From Oxytricha trifallax (lineage: Eukaryota; Ciliophora; Spirotrichea; Sporadotrichida; Oxytrichidae): a DNA stretch of 64,000 bases. The notes under the pieces were generated by a model, which was not told the origin of the DNA, did not search any database, and was given only the letters and a program-made list of their open reading frames with translations. Positions 20,833-33,200 of this stretch are shown here, piece after piece (position 1 is the first letter of the stretch; each line of letters starts with the position of its first letter). The position numbers and the translations under genes are program-made. The DNA is taken from NCBI GenBank assembly GCA_000711775.1, contig ARYC01000375.1, positions 16,318 through 80,317 of the forward strand, in the 5' to 3' direction.

Positions 20833-23800
20833 TCATGATTTTATGCAAATTTATAATAAAACCTAATTACTTTAATTTGAATTTTAAAACTTTATACTTA
20901 AAATCATTTAAATTTATGAGATTTTTACTATTCCATGTGCTATGTTTTCAGTTGCAGCTTTTAATGTAAAAAGCGCTTGTCCAAGTTTACTATTCTGTAC
21001 TTACACACTAGTGAATTCTTCAATTAGCTTTATCTATCCTGGTAAGTCTTTTACTTCACTCTTTATTATACTGTATGTGACTATTGAAACTAGTTGGTCT
21101 GCATCAATCATAAGCTTATCAGATGGTATGCATAGACCTTTCCAGAATTCATCAATGCACTAAGAAATGAAAGACTTTGCTTGATCAATAATGTTTGCCT
21201 TTTTCAAAGGGTTTTCATAATCTTGCACTTCCCGGATTTTTTAGATTGCTTTTTAATATGGTAATCCCTATAGTCTTTATTGAATTTCTTCTACACTTGG
21301 AACTTATTTAGAAGTGTTGTGAAGTAAATGCTTGATTTCTTCATTTATGTTTTATAAAATTGAGTCAGTTCCTTTTCTCTCCCGATAACTGCTGTTAATG
21401 GCATAATTTGGCTAAGAATGACTTTTATTGGAATTATTTGAATCAGAAGAAGTCTTAGATCTTGTTGAATGCAAATCTTAAACATTTGGTTTATTAAAAT
21501 AATGATCCTCATCGTTGATATTGCAGTCATTCTCATCTTGAATATCTTCGAAATCTGTGTTGATTGAATAAACTCTTTCGGGGTAAGTTTTTCGTTATGC
21601 TAATTTCTGTTGTATATCTCTGATCTGGCTCTATTCATTCAACAGAAAATATTTGCTGATGTCAAGGTCTTAAGTGCTAATTTGACTTTTATTTAACCTG
21701 CGTAATTAGGCTCTAAATCTCTTCTCTAAATTCATGGTCTCATATCTACATATAGACAAAGCTATTTTGTAAACATTTCCAGAGAGAATACGCTTGGTTA
21801 TTTTAGCCATAAACTCTTCCTACAATAAGTCCTTCATTTATTAGTCTAAATCTAGAGAGACTATGTAAAATCTCAAAACAGCAAACAGCATAATTGCAAT
21901 AAATTTCTTGACGTCACCAAGTACTTTATCACTTAAATTTACATCTACTGAGTCTTTCTAGGACTCAGAGGAAAGTATTTCCCACTGATCTTATCTAAGC
22001 TTTACAGTTGCTCTTTCAATTTTCTATTGCAATTCTTAAACTGAAGTTATCCTTTAACCATTCTAGTTTTTTAAGACAAACTTCTTGTACTACCTAGTGT
22101 ATGACTAATGAAAAACTTAGTTCAAAATTTTAAAAGGATGATCATCTTAGTCAAGTTGTCTCTTAATTTCCTTCAATAGTCATTTCAGATATCGTGGCTA
22201 TAAACTCTAACTGTTCATTAAATTTGTGGAAGTATTTAGATAATCTTGTGAATTTGATTATGACTACTCTGTATATGAATTGTTAAGGGTGTGATCTTTT
22301 TTTAATAATGGGCTGTTCTATTTCATATTTGACGTTTTAGATTAGCTTTTTTAGGTAACTTTAAGAAGTCTGAGCTCTTCCGAAGACTGTTACTAATGTA
22401 AAGTTTTATACAAAGTACTAATTTATTGTTGGTATTTTATGCAAGCACTCTGATTAACTTTCTCGTAGAGAGTGCTATAAATTAGGTTTAAAACTCAATT
22501 GAAGTAAGAAAAGGAGTTTTAACAAACAAATACTTACTCTAGAAGAATTGCAGTCCATTTAGAGTCTTTTGTCATATTATGAAAAGACTACTCCAGGAAA
22601 TAGTACCATTCTTTTTACTATATCTTTGATACCTGTTCCAACCGAGACCCCCTCCACCCCCCTCCAGCCTAAAACGAGACCCCCCTCCCACCTTAACTAG
22701 ACCCCCCTCCCACCCCAACAACATCCCTATTCATATGAAAATTTTTATTCTCGATGTTTATACCATTTTCCTTCATGACATCTTGATCTCATAATATTTT
22801 TTATACATAAAATATATCATTATTTTAAAAATATTTTTTCAACAAATCAAATGCTATTCTTAATTAAATTTCTTATTTTAACAACTTCCACTTCGTCCGC
22901 CAACTTTTTTATTTAAATACTCCCATAATAAATTGATTAAAAATATATTTCCATTTGATTCGATAATAATAAAATAAAATTTATGAGCCAACAAACTCAT
23001 ATAACTTTATATAATCTGTATTCGAAATACGATTAATTTTTCTAATGTATTTTTCCAATTTTCTATAATAATTATTGTAGAAATACATTTGAATTAAAAA
23101 AATATTTTAATTAAAATAAATATAATTCAAAATCTTGGCAGTTAAAGTTGCCAATTTAAACGATCTTGGGCTCATTCGATAGAGAATTCAAAATTAGCTG
23201 GACTTTACAATTAGCGGTACTATTTTATCGCATCACTGGAGCGAGATAACTTGAGCTTAATTAAACACATCTAAATTCATTTAATTATCTCTCACATTAA
23301 ACTCAAGTTATATTCGCTCCAGGGATGCCGATAAAATAGTACCGCTAATGGTAAAGTCGAGCTAATTTTGAATTCTTCTATCGAATGAGCCCAAGATCGT
23401 TTAAATTAGCAACTTTAACTGCCACGATTTTGAATTATAGTTATTTTAATTATAAATAATATTTTTTAATTCAAATGTATTTCTACAATAATTATTATAG
23501 AAAATTGGAAAAATCCATTAGAAAAATTAATCGTATTTCGAATACTGATTAAATAATGTTGTATGAGTTTGTTGGCTCATAAATTTTATTTTATTATTAT
23601 CGAATCAAATGGAAATATATTTTTAATCAATTTATTATGGGAGTATCTAAATAAAAAAGTTGGCGGACGTAGTGAAAGTTGTAAAATAAGAAATTTAATT
23701 AAGAGTAGCATTTGATTTGTTGAAAAAATATTTTTAAAAAATGATATATTTTATGTATAAAAAATATTATGAGATCAAGATGTCATGAAGGAAAATGGTA

Positions 23801-23999
23801 TAAACATCGAGAATAAAAATTTTCATATGAATAGGGATGTTGTTGGGGTGGGAGGGGGGTCTAGTTAAGGTGGGAGGGGTGTCTCGTTTTAGCCGGTGGG
23901 AGGGGGGGGGGTCTCGGTCTGAACAGATACCCTTCTTGATATGCCAAGGCCTGATGAACCTCCACTTGATGAGCAAACATTTCTTGACATGCAAAACAT
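20833..23999 (-). CDS. VPS9-domain protein (probable Rab5-type guanine nucleotide exchange factor)
   Basis: Starts near 23999 (MFCMSRNVCSSSGGSSG). It is cut at codon ~23 by a 1.3-kb palindromic element, then continues SKIQQKEWYYFLEQSFHNMT and across an intron (about 22473-22537, GTAAGT..TATAG) into TLYEKVNQSACIKYQQQ. The middle is Gln/Ser-rich and helical. The C-terminus has FWKGLCIPSDKLMIDADQLV, SIVTYSIIKSEVKDLPGQIK and LIEEFTS, the VPS9 pattern, with ADQLV for the usual A-D-x-L. The VPS9 domain activates Rab5/Vps21 in endosome traffic. A TGA at 22180-22182 lies in frame between coding-like blocks. The coding signal ends near 20930; a nominal TGA is at 20833. A second VPS9 gene is next door. 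Confidence 0.7.
22642..22720. repeat. C-rich tandem units at the left end of the palindromic element
   Basis: Three degenerate units of about 22-30 bp, each with (G/T)AGACCCCC followed by TCCCACC-like sequence, in a genome that is otherwise about two-thirds AT. The complementary strand has runs of 3-6 G and could form a G-quadruplex. Confidence 0.7.
23843..23916. repeat. G-rich tandem units at the right end of the palindromic element
   Basis: Inverted copy of the left C-rich units, including a run of 10 G at about 23902-23911. Small differences from the left arm (for example AGCC followed by GG rather than AGG) show the arms have begun to diverge. Confidence 0.7.
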
Positions 24000-24430
24000 G
24001 CCAGTATTTAAATGATAGAATTTACCAATAAATATTTTGATAAATACAGAATATCTTGAAGAATACTTGACTTTGATCTTTCCTTTTAGATTTATTAAAT
24101 TGTAGGTGTAGATGAATCAACTTATTAAGTACTTGGATCTTGAGATTGTTAACAACCCATTCTATTTATTTATTTAATTTTAATCAAATATTATATTTAA
24201 TTACAAGTCTGATTATCATAAATATACGTTTTTCATCTCTGGTGAAATGGATCAATTTAAATTTCTGATTCTTATTAAAAATATTTTATTCATTCAATAT
24301 TAAAACTTACTCAATAATTAAGAAAACCATTCTTTGTCTTGGTTTCATTTACATTACTCTTTAATATATTATCATAGGGATTGTTATTAAAAAAAGAAGT
24401 AATAAATTGTCTATACATTAATTGAGTTTC
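24000..24430. other. AT-rich spacer between the two VPS9 genes
   Basis: No gene seen. It contains the 5' flank of the first VPS9 gene and the 3' flank of the second. Confidence 0.4.
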
Positions 24431-26834
24431 TCAATTTTTAATTACAATACTAAAGATGCGACTTGATTTGTGAGGTTATACAAAGGTTTTATTATCGATA
24501 TAGCTATTTTTCTCTAAAAAGCTACCTCCCTCAACTGAGAATGGATCGTATCTATCATTTTCCTCTTGAAATTTAATCTTATCATACCTTACTGTTTCCT
24601 CTTCTTCTTTGATGAGCACATTCGCTTTGAGTAGATAGCTTTTATCATAAAGTTTACTCTTATCTAATGAACTGATCCATTTGACTGTGCTATATACCTG
24701 CATATAAGTGTTGCTAATTGTGAAGTTTTGCTCTGAATTTTAGATGTCCTCACTTGTGAACTCTTTTATGAATTTGAGCTAAGTAAGCAAATCTGGGACT
24801 TGGGCTTTGCTTATAATAAAGAGCATAAGCGAAATGTACTCTTCTCGATTTATCTACAAGTTACTCCCATTTTTAATAGAGTCCTTCCAAAATTCCTAGA
24901 CTTCAGAAGGAATGAAAGTTTGTAGAAATTCTTAAAGCTAAAAGAGCTTCTTTAATGGAGAACATGGCTTAATTAGGATAGTTCTGAATCTTTCAACAGA
25001 CTTCTTGTAAGGCCTTACTCTTGATTTTTACAGTATAATTTATTAAAGATTAGTAGGCAGCTAGTTTATGTGCTCCATATTACTTTTTAGATATTCCTTA
25101 AATTCTATGTTTTCGAATTCCTCGAGTTCTATGTTTTACACTGTTGGATTTTAAAGCAAATCTCTATCTGTTTCAATTATGACACCTGATAGTTTTGAAA
25201 GTTCCTCAACAAGGACTATTGGATCATTATAATTCCAAAATATTTTTATAACGAGTTTGATTTGCTTTTTATATTTCATCAGAGATTTATCACAAGTAAT
25301 TCAAAATAAAGTAATTTATAACAGTTTATTAAAAAATTGATTCATAAAATGTAAAATTGTATTCTTATAATTGAATATTATTCAATACCATTTTTCTTTT
25401 TCTATAATAAAGTTAAACTGCAATGATCTAGGTTGGTAATTGATAACATCTTAACATACATGAAATTTATGAATTTTATCAAGATAAAAAATTAAAATAT
25501 AACTTAAATAATGAATTAAGAGTTAATAATTTGACTTTCATAAATTAAGTTCACTAAATAAAATGGAGTGCAAAAAAAGGTAAAAGAACCAGCTCTTTGC
25601 TAACTTCTTTAAGTGAAATCAAGATACAATGCCATTTCATAAACGCTTTTGCATTATCTCCAAAATAACGATATTTTTAAATAAAATTTATTGCTTCATG
25701 AAAATAAATAAAAATAAGTTTAGCTCCATATAAATATATTCAAGATATTTAATTATGAAATCAAGGTTTTTATTGAGACATAAATATGGATTAATTCCAA
25801 AGTCTTAAGTTTTAGCATTGATACTTTTAAGTATCTAATATTTCTAGCGCATGTCTTTATCTGAATCAAAGTTATCTATCCTCATCAAGAATACTAAGAT
25901 GTTATATATCTCATTGCAAAACATGGTATCAATTAAAATTCTGTATATGTCTTCGTTCAATTAGTCCATATCATTTGCCTTAACTCCTTCATAATAAATC
26001 CTCATAGTTAGAATGTACAGTACTTAATGAAATGCTTTTACTTCATCAAGTGCTTAATTAGCAACAGTGATTTCTTTCTTTCGTTAAAGTTCTTCTTCAA
26101 TTTTTCTATCCTCTTCCTTTGAGATTTTTTCAGCCATTTTGAAGACATACTGCGACTGCAAACCTACAGTTTGCTTTATTATATTCTCTAAAAGCTGTTC
26201 ATTTTCAGGGATCATTTTTTTATTGACGAATTTATGATAGTTCTTTATGAATCCTTTCTAGAATTCATGGTTTAACATTTGAACTGGATGACTCTTTTAT
26301 TGAACTTATGATTCAATTTCATCGAATATGGTTTACTAAATGTCAGTCAACTTAGAATGAATCATGTTAGATTTTTTGAGTTTCTCCTCATATTCCTCGT
26401 CCTCACTCTTTCGGATTTTTATGCCGAATTCTTATTTAGTTTAATAAATTATTGCTGATTTCTACTTGAACTCATTCTGAATATGCTTGATCTTCTCAGT
26501 CGCTGCCATGACCACTTTGATTGACTTTCTTAAAAGTAAATTGATAAATTTAATCTTACTTGATAAGTGAAGAGACCCAAGGCACCTCACTAATGATTGG
26601 TGGAATTACTTAGTCAAAGATTATAGTGAACTTATCATGCTAAATGAATGAAATAGACGATTCATCAGGGTTTTATACACTTCGTCTTTGTTGTTTCTTA
26701 GAGGTACCCGCTGAAAAGCAACAAAAGTGGCCTTTATTTTCTACATAAGTCTTGGATCTTCTTTGTTTCTCACTAGTCTCAAGTAGCTAAGCAGGGAGTA
26801 GTAGCTTAGACTAAGATTCTTCGTAATCTTCCAT
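24431..26834 (-). CDS. Second VPS9-domain protein
   Basis: ATG at 26834 (MEDYEESQSKLLLPAQLLET). An N-terminal region crosses a short intron (about 26528-26560, GTAAGA..TTAAG) into a coiled-coil (KIKHIQNEFKQKSAIIYQ, KMAEKISKEEDRKIEEEL). After an AT-rich insert (about 25280-25735) the C-terminal part reads FWKDSIKNGSNLQINREEYI, SLMLFIISKAQVPDLLTQLK and FIKEFTSED, which matches the VPS9 core of the neighbouring gene nearly position by position. An acidic tail follows, with TGA at 24431-24433. Probably a Rab5-family exchange factor and a tandem paralogue of the gene at 20.8-24.0 kb; the overall sequences have diverged widely. Confidence 0.68.
25280..25735. other. Probable IES in the second VPS9 gene
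   Basis: About 450 bp of AT-rich, non-coding-looking sequence between the coiled-coil half and the VPS9 half of one minus-strand gene. The pointer was not determined. Confidence 0.45.
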
Positions 26835-27243
26835 TAAATATTATAATATTAATGAATCAAAACTAATTTAGAAATTATATACATAATGTAGCTATTTATT
26901 TTTAAAAATATTGCTTAAAATGTTATCTCTTCTTTGCTGAGGGGAAACAAATTTTAAAATCAAATTTTTCATCTATTTATTTTATATAATTTGTATCATT
27001 TATAATAATCATACTTCAATATTTAATATAAATTTTAATTTTTTAAATAAATATTTTGTGTTGTTATTAACTCCTAAAAAATTCCCAAAATTCTATATTT
27101 TTTTAATCTAAATTATTCGAATTTCAAGCTATATTATTTAAGATAGTGATAGTATGATAAATCATATAATGCTCAAAATTATAATTAAACTTATCAATTT
27201 TAATTTGGCTATTAACCTTATATGTATTAGATATAATAGTTCA
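26835..27243. other. AT-rich intergenic spacer
   Basis: Strongly AT-rich with no coding signal. It lies between the second VPS9 gene's start and the golgin's 3' end. Confidence 0.4.
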
Positions 27244-30200
27244 TCACATTCTCCTAATTGGCCTGATAGGACTAACTATATTTGATTCCTCTGGTTTTCT
27301 AGTAGTACTTCCCTCTTTCTTCTTGAACATGCCAAATATGCCTTTCTTGACATTCTTCTTAACTTCCTCTTCTTCAGTGCCGCTGGCATGACTAACACTC
27401 CCTGATCTTGGGCCACCTCTCTTGCGTTTATCATTTATCTCCAAAATTTAGTTATCGGAGAATTCCATCATTTCGAAAACTATGTCCAACAGTATCTCAT
27501 TGTTTTTGTCAGTTAATGGACAGTTCTTAAGGAATTGGATTAAAGTTCCCTTGATGTTATCAAACATCGCCTTCTCTCCTTGGTGAATACTGTTTTATTA
27601 ACTTCTCTGTAATTCATTCTGCAAAGTTTAATTCTTCTACTGGAATTCCTCAACTTGTTATTCTAGTAGTTTGATTTTGATGTCTTGCTGAGTTCTTGAC
27701 TTTCTTTCTTCATCGTTAATTCCCTCTATTACTCCATAGATTGATGATTGGTCGAACATATTGTTTTCATCATGCTCATTGTTAGATCTGTTCTACAAAT
27801 TATCAGCTACTTAAATACCCTAGAAGAAATCACCCTCTTCTACTAAATCATCTTCTTCCTACATTGTATTTTACTTATCCATTTTATTGGAGGATGATCT
27901 TAGTTTCTTGGTCTGAGAAATAAGTTACTACTTGAGTGATTCATTGTCTTCCATAAGTTTTATGAGTTTCCTGTTTGCACTGTCTGAATCTGAAATTTAT
28001 GAGAGTCCCTTTACTATTTCATTTAGCTCTATGGCTCTTGATCTCAGATGATTTTCTAGAATCTTATGATCTTACTCTTTAAGCTTATGTTCAATGATTT
28101 CTTTTGAGAGAGATCCAACCTCATCCTCCAATTAAAGTGTTTACAGGTTGCTCTTAGCATCAATCTATATTCCTTAAGTAATCTTAGCCTTGATCTGAGT
28201 AAGATCGTTCTATAGTTTTGATCTCTCAGTCCTGAGTTAAACAAGCTTATCTTATAGTTTGTCTAAGATCTTTTATTAGGTTTCATCAATGTGAATAAAA
28301 GTGCTATCAAGATCTTACTCATCAGAAGGCAGATACTACTTGAGGTAATTAATAGCAGTTTCATTTAACTTTGAATCATCGATTACGTAGCATTCACTGT
28401 TGCTTATTACTTAAACAACCAATAAGCGCTTCTTCCCAAAGTTAAAAGCCTTAATTAACTTAATATTGTTGTTTAAAGTAGTCTCAAATTATTGAGTTGT
28501 TTTCATCTCTGATAGTTTGGCTCTTAGAATATTTTCTTAAGTATAGGTATTTTGAATGTCTTTAATTCTCTTGGCAAAAGTATTACTTAACTGATCAATA
28601 ACTTAGTCCTTAGCCATAAAGATCTATTTTCTTAATTACATCATTTAAGTCTCTATTTAATCAATACGATCAATAGTGCTTTGAACCACTTGTTAAGGTA
28701 TCTATTGAGATTTATTGGCAGTCATTTTTTCAATTTATTGCTTTAGCTATTGTACTTCTTATTGAGCATAATTGTATTTGGTCATCCATTCTTTCTTCTC
28801 ATTCTAATTATTGGATCTGTTTGATTCTAAATTGTCTGAATTTCTTGACTACATTTCAATTAACTACTTCATTGTAGCTTCCATTTCTAGGATAACTTTT
28901 TACTTCTCTATAATTTTATCTTTGTAAGTTTAAACTTTTTTGGAAGCATTTTCAAGTTTCTTGCGAACATCCAAGTCATTTTAATCTTGTTTGTTTAGTG
29001 CATTCATTAGTTCAGCTTGCAGTTCAGCCATTTTGATTTGAATTTGGCTCAATTCTTCCCTGTTCAATTATACTTCTTGTCTGAGTATGCTGTTGTCTTT
29101 TTCCAGTTCCTCTATCCTACTTTCTATACGTTTCTGATTCTTTGAGAACTCTCTTTCAAATCTTTCAAAGCATTACTCTAGATCTATCTCATCTTCCTCC
29201 TTATAAGCAGATTCATCAATATAATCAGGGTCATTTTAATGTTCTAATAAATGTATCAAGTGTTTGAACTTAGCTTTAATCTCATGCTTTTCATCATTAA
29301 ATTCTTCAATAACTTAATTGCACTCTTCAATCAGCTCATTCTTTCCTTTTAATTCCTGGTCCATGTCACTTGCCTATTACTAATATTCCTTCATTTTCGC
29401 ATCGAATTCAGTTCTGAGATTAAGGTTTTAACTCTAGAGGTTTTAGATTTGTTGATGCAAATCTTGCAAGACTTACTAATCTTCATTCTTTTGGCTTGAT
29501 TTTTAAGTCTCTCCTATTTTATGCTAATCCAATGCTTTTTAGAGTTCAGTCTTAAGCATTTGAATGATGTTTCTATTACTTTCAAGTGTTTGATTATATT
29601 TCTCCCTTTCAAGCTCTGTTCTCTCTTCAAAATCTACCTGTAGTTATTCGACTTCTTCTTATTAAGAATTCAATTTTTATTAGTATTCTTCCATAGCTTA
29701 CTCCAACTGAGAGATTTAAGACTCAGCTTATTAAACTTTATTTATGAGTTCCTAGTTTTCTCTTTCTTTAAGTTGTAGTTTCTCAAGGGTTTGATTGAGT
29801 TAGCTTTGGAGTTAAGCTTCCAGAGACTCTTTCTGATAATTGTTTTAATTTATGATGTCTTTCAGTTAATCTTAGATTCTCTCCTTTTCATTCATAAGGC
29901 TGTTGACTTACTGGTCTTTCTTTGATATGATGTCATTATGTTGTTTGGTCAGAATATTAAGTTCTTGTTTATTCTTTTCAGATAATGATTGTAACTGAGT
30001 ATCAAGTTCTTGATTTGCTTTTGTAAGTTCATTTTAAAGTTAGTTTGATTGTTCTTCAAGCTCTTAAATTACATGATTTTGCTGCTCAAATTACAAATCG
30101 TATTAATTTATTTATTCGGTAAGCTCATTATTTTACTCTTTTAAGGTTGATTTATATATCAATAGAAACTAAATAAGCAATGTCACAATAATTTGTATTG

Positions 30201-33200
30201 ATAATTTAAAATTTTAGAAAGCTTAGCTTAAATTATGTTACCCCTTTACTCTTCAAATTCTTTCATCTATTCCTACAAACCTTAGTACTTCTGATTAATC
30301 TCTTATTATTCCTGTAATTACCTCTATGTTTCTTGAATTTATTCTTGCAATTGTTATATTTGAGTTTACAAATCATCAATTTATTGCTACAACTCCTAAT
30401 TTTCATTCTCTTTATCCTGAATCTATTACTGTAGTTGCTATTAATATTGAAGTGCTATTTTTTCATGATCATTTTTCTGAGTTTAAGCCTGATCAATTTA
30501 CTATTACAGATTCGCCTTTAATATCTTAGTCATGTTAGATTCGTTGCTTAATTCTGAAATTTACGTCTATAAATTCTATACTTGCTCTGTCTTTTATTGG
30601 AGGAGTTCTTTGCTTTGTTGAAGCTCTAGTTAGGTTTGCTCTAATTAATTCTAGAGTTGCTGTGCTTTATCTTGTAATTCATCTTTTGCTTACTTTTCAT
30701 CATCAAGCAATTACTGAGTGTCTTATTCTTCGTTTTAGAGTTCGATGATTTACTATTCAAGGTTTTAGATTTAGCCATCAAGCTATTATTGTTTGATTAC
30801 TTGTGCAAATTAGGGAAACAAAGTTAAATAATAAAACATTTAGGGAAAAATAAATTCATTATTGTTTTCCTTAGCATTTTGTATCGCATTTTAATCAATT
30901 GAAATAATTTAACTGTATGTTCCATTTTAAATTTTTTTAAATAAAAAAATATACTTTAAGTTATCAATAAAATCAATGCTTACTATATATTTGAAATTGT
31001 TTAAATTTTTTTGTCATTATAAAACTTCAGGTAGCAAACTTAAATTCAAAATTGCATTATTTGTTTGTATTGACTTTTAATTTTTAAATTTTCAATTGAT
31101 TTTTTGTGTATTTAGTCAATACTATGCAATCTATTATTCTTTTATAGTATTTTCACTTTGTTTTAGTTTATGTTAGAGTTCTTTGATAGCATCTTCAGAC
31201 TTTTAATGAGTTTATTTCTCTTGTTAACTTTCAGCTCTCAACTATTGAATCTCTTCATCTTTCTAAGCTACTTAATCATTAACAGATTGACCAGTAAGTA
31301 ACAAATCATTCTTGTATTAGTCTCTTTCTTTCTTCACATTTTCATGATTTCTCTCTAGAGTATTGTGATCATTCTGCAGAACATTCTATTGCTTTTACAA
31401 TGCTTCCATCTCACTCTGAGTTTGCTCAAGTTGATTCTTATAGTCCTCCGAGTTTACGAGCTGCTCTTCCAGATCTTGCTCCAATTGAGTAATTTGAAGA
31501 TTTAATTATTCTATTTATTCATTTGATGAAACTTTTTGAGATTTCAATTCATCTTGAGTTTCTATAAGCTTATTCTTGATTTAGTCTTATGATTTTTGCA
31601 TTTATTCCAGTTTTTATTCTTACAAGTTCAATTCATCGTCTTTATCAGATAAATCTTGCTAGATCTTCATCAATTTAGAGTTAAGCTAGAATACACTCTA
31701 TTCTTATTCTTGCAATTTTTGGTTCTTATCAATTTGTTGTTGCTTTAATTATTCAATGTGTGCCTTTAATTGCTGCTCCTAGGTTGAAAGGTGATTCTAT
31801 GATTAAGAAATCTAACATTCAAGTTAATTGATGGTCTCTTAAAGTTCTTCGATTTCAGATTCCTTTTGTTGCAATAGCTATTATTGTTGTTAAGCTTGAA
31901 TCTTAATCTCTGAATGTAGTTTCTTAATGTCTTAATCTCTGATATTAAGGTTGGATTATAACTGAGTCTTATCTTCTTCCAGTTATTAAATGCTCTATTT
32001 CACTTCTGATAGTTCACCCTGAATTTCTTAGTTTTAACTTTATAGCTGTTTGATCTCACTTTCTTTTCTTTTTATAAATTGCTCATATTCTTGACATTTA
32101 GCCTTGTTCTTTTCATTGATAAACTTAATGCTTTGATCTTTCTCCTTGTTTAACTGCTCTATTTACTCTTCAACTTCTTGTCTCTCTCTTTCTAATCTAT
32201 CAATTTCAAGTTAATTCTGCTGTTTTATGATTTCTAATTCTTGTTATTTGCCTTGTAGGGATTTCTTTGCTTTAGCTTGTTCATCCTTGATTTGCTGTTA
32301 AAGTATGAGTTTCTCTTGTTGACACTATGTTTTTTGGTTTTCGTGCAGTTATGTTAGCATGTCGACTTAATCACTGTTTTAAGCCATTTCTGTTAGTTAG
32401 GCTTAGAACTTACTTTCAAGCATTTCTCTTATCTTGTTCTTTTCGCTATCAGATTTTTCCTTTTGCTTTTATAATGCTTTTTGCTGATCTGTCATCAACA
32501 TGTCTTTGATTTCCTTGATTTTCTCCTCTATGTCTATTTAATGTTGCTCTTCTTTTAATTGCAGTTGTTAATTCAATATCTAACTTTACTAGTTCACATA
32601 TTAACTCAAGTCGAGTTTATGCTGTTATTAAAGCTTCTGAAGTTCCTGTTTATGATCCTACTTCAATGCATTTTACTCTTCGATGTTCATGGCTTCCAAG
32701 CCTTCTAAGTCTTATTAATTCTATTCTTATAGTGCTTCAATCTCTTGTTTGTACTTTTATTTTAATGATTCAATTTAGTTCTGGAGTTGCTTAATCTATG
32801 ACTCTAGTTACTTAATGACTTGATTTTTCTATGATAAATCCTATTGTGTATTATTCTGAGATTCATGCAGCTGCTTAAGTTCTTCTATCTGTTCCACTAA
32901 TTCTTATTTATCAGCCTCAATTACTTTCAAGAGGTCTTCTTTATCTGTAAGTTGCTATTATAATTACTGTACTTCCAGATCTTTCAGCTTTTTCAACTGA
33001 GAAAGTTGAGATTAAAACAATTACTTATCATGATTTAAAGAATCAATGGCAGTTTAGTGAGATGTTTCCTGTGACTATAGTTCTTCTTTTATGTCTTTTA
33101 TTTATTCTTCTAATCCTTCTTTGTCTTGTTGTAATTGGCTTGATTCTTATGCTTTTAGAGTTTGTTCGCTTTTAAGCTTCTATATTTCCAAATCAAAACC

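Larger units (their letters stand above)
22633..23930. mobile_element. 1,298-bp palindromic element inserted in the VPS9 gene (IES)
   Basis: Near-perfect inverted repeat: arms about 22633-23258 and 23305-23930 with a short central loop (about 45 bp). The ends read CTGTTCCAACCGAGACC and, inverted, CTGTTCAGACCGAGACC. It is flanked by GATAC at 22628-22632 and 23926-23930. Removing the element and one GATAC restores the minus-strand frame ...GISRRVSKIQQKEWYYF. No ORF inside resembles a transposase, so it looks like a non-autonomous foldback or MITE-like transposon now treated as an IES. Its termini carry three C-rich tandem units (see repeat entries). Confidence 0.85.

Noticed and set aside
23937-24014. 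Plus-strand frame LLDMPRPDEPPLDEQTFLD ending in TGA next to the palindromic element
   Set aside because: It looks protein-like, but the minus-strand reading continues the VPS9 gene through the GATAC junction and an intron, which explains more. The plus reading cannot be fully excluded.
32327-32509. Phe/Leu-rich plus-strand ORF
   Set aside because: Antisense shadow of golgin coiled coil, as are similar ORFs at 30326-30529.
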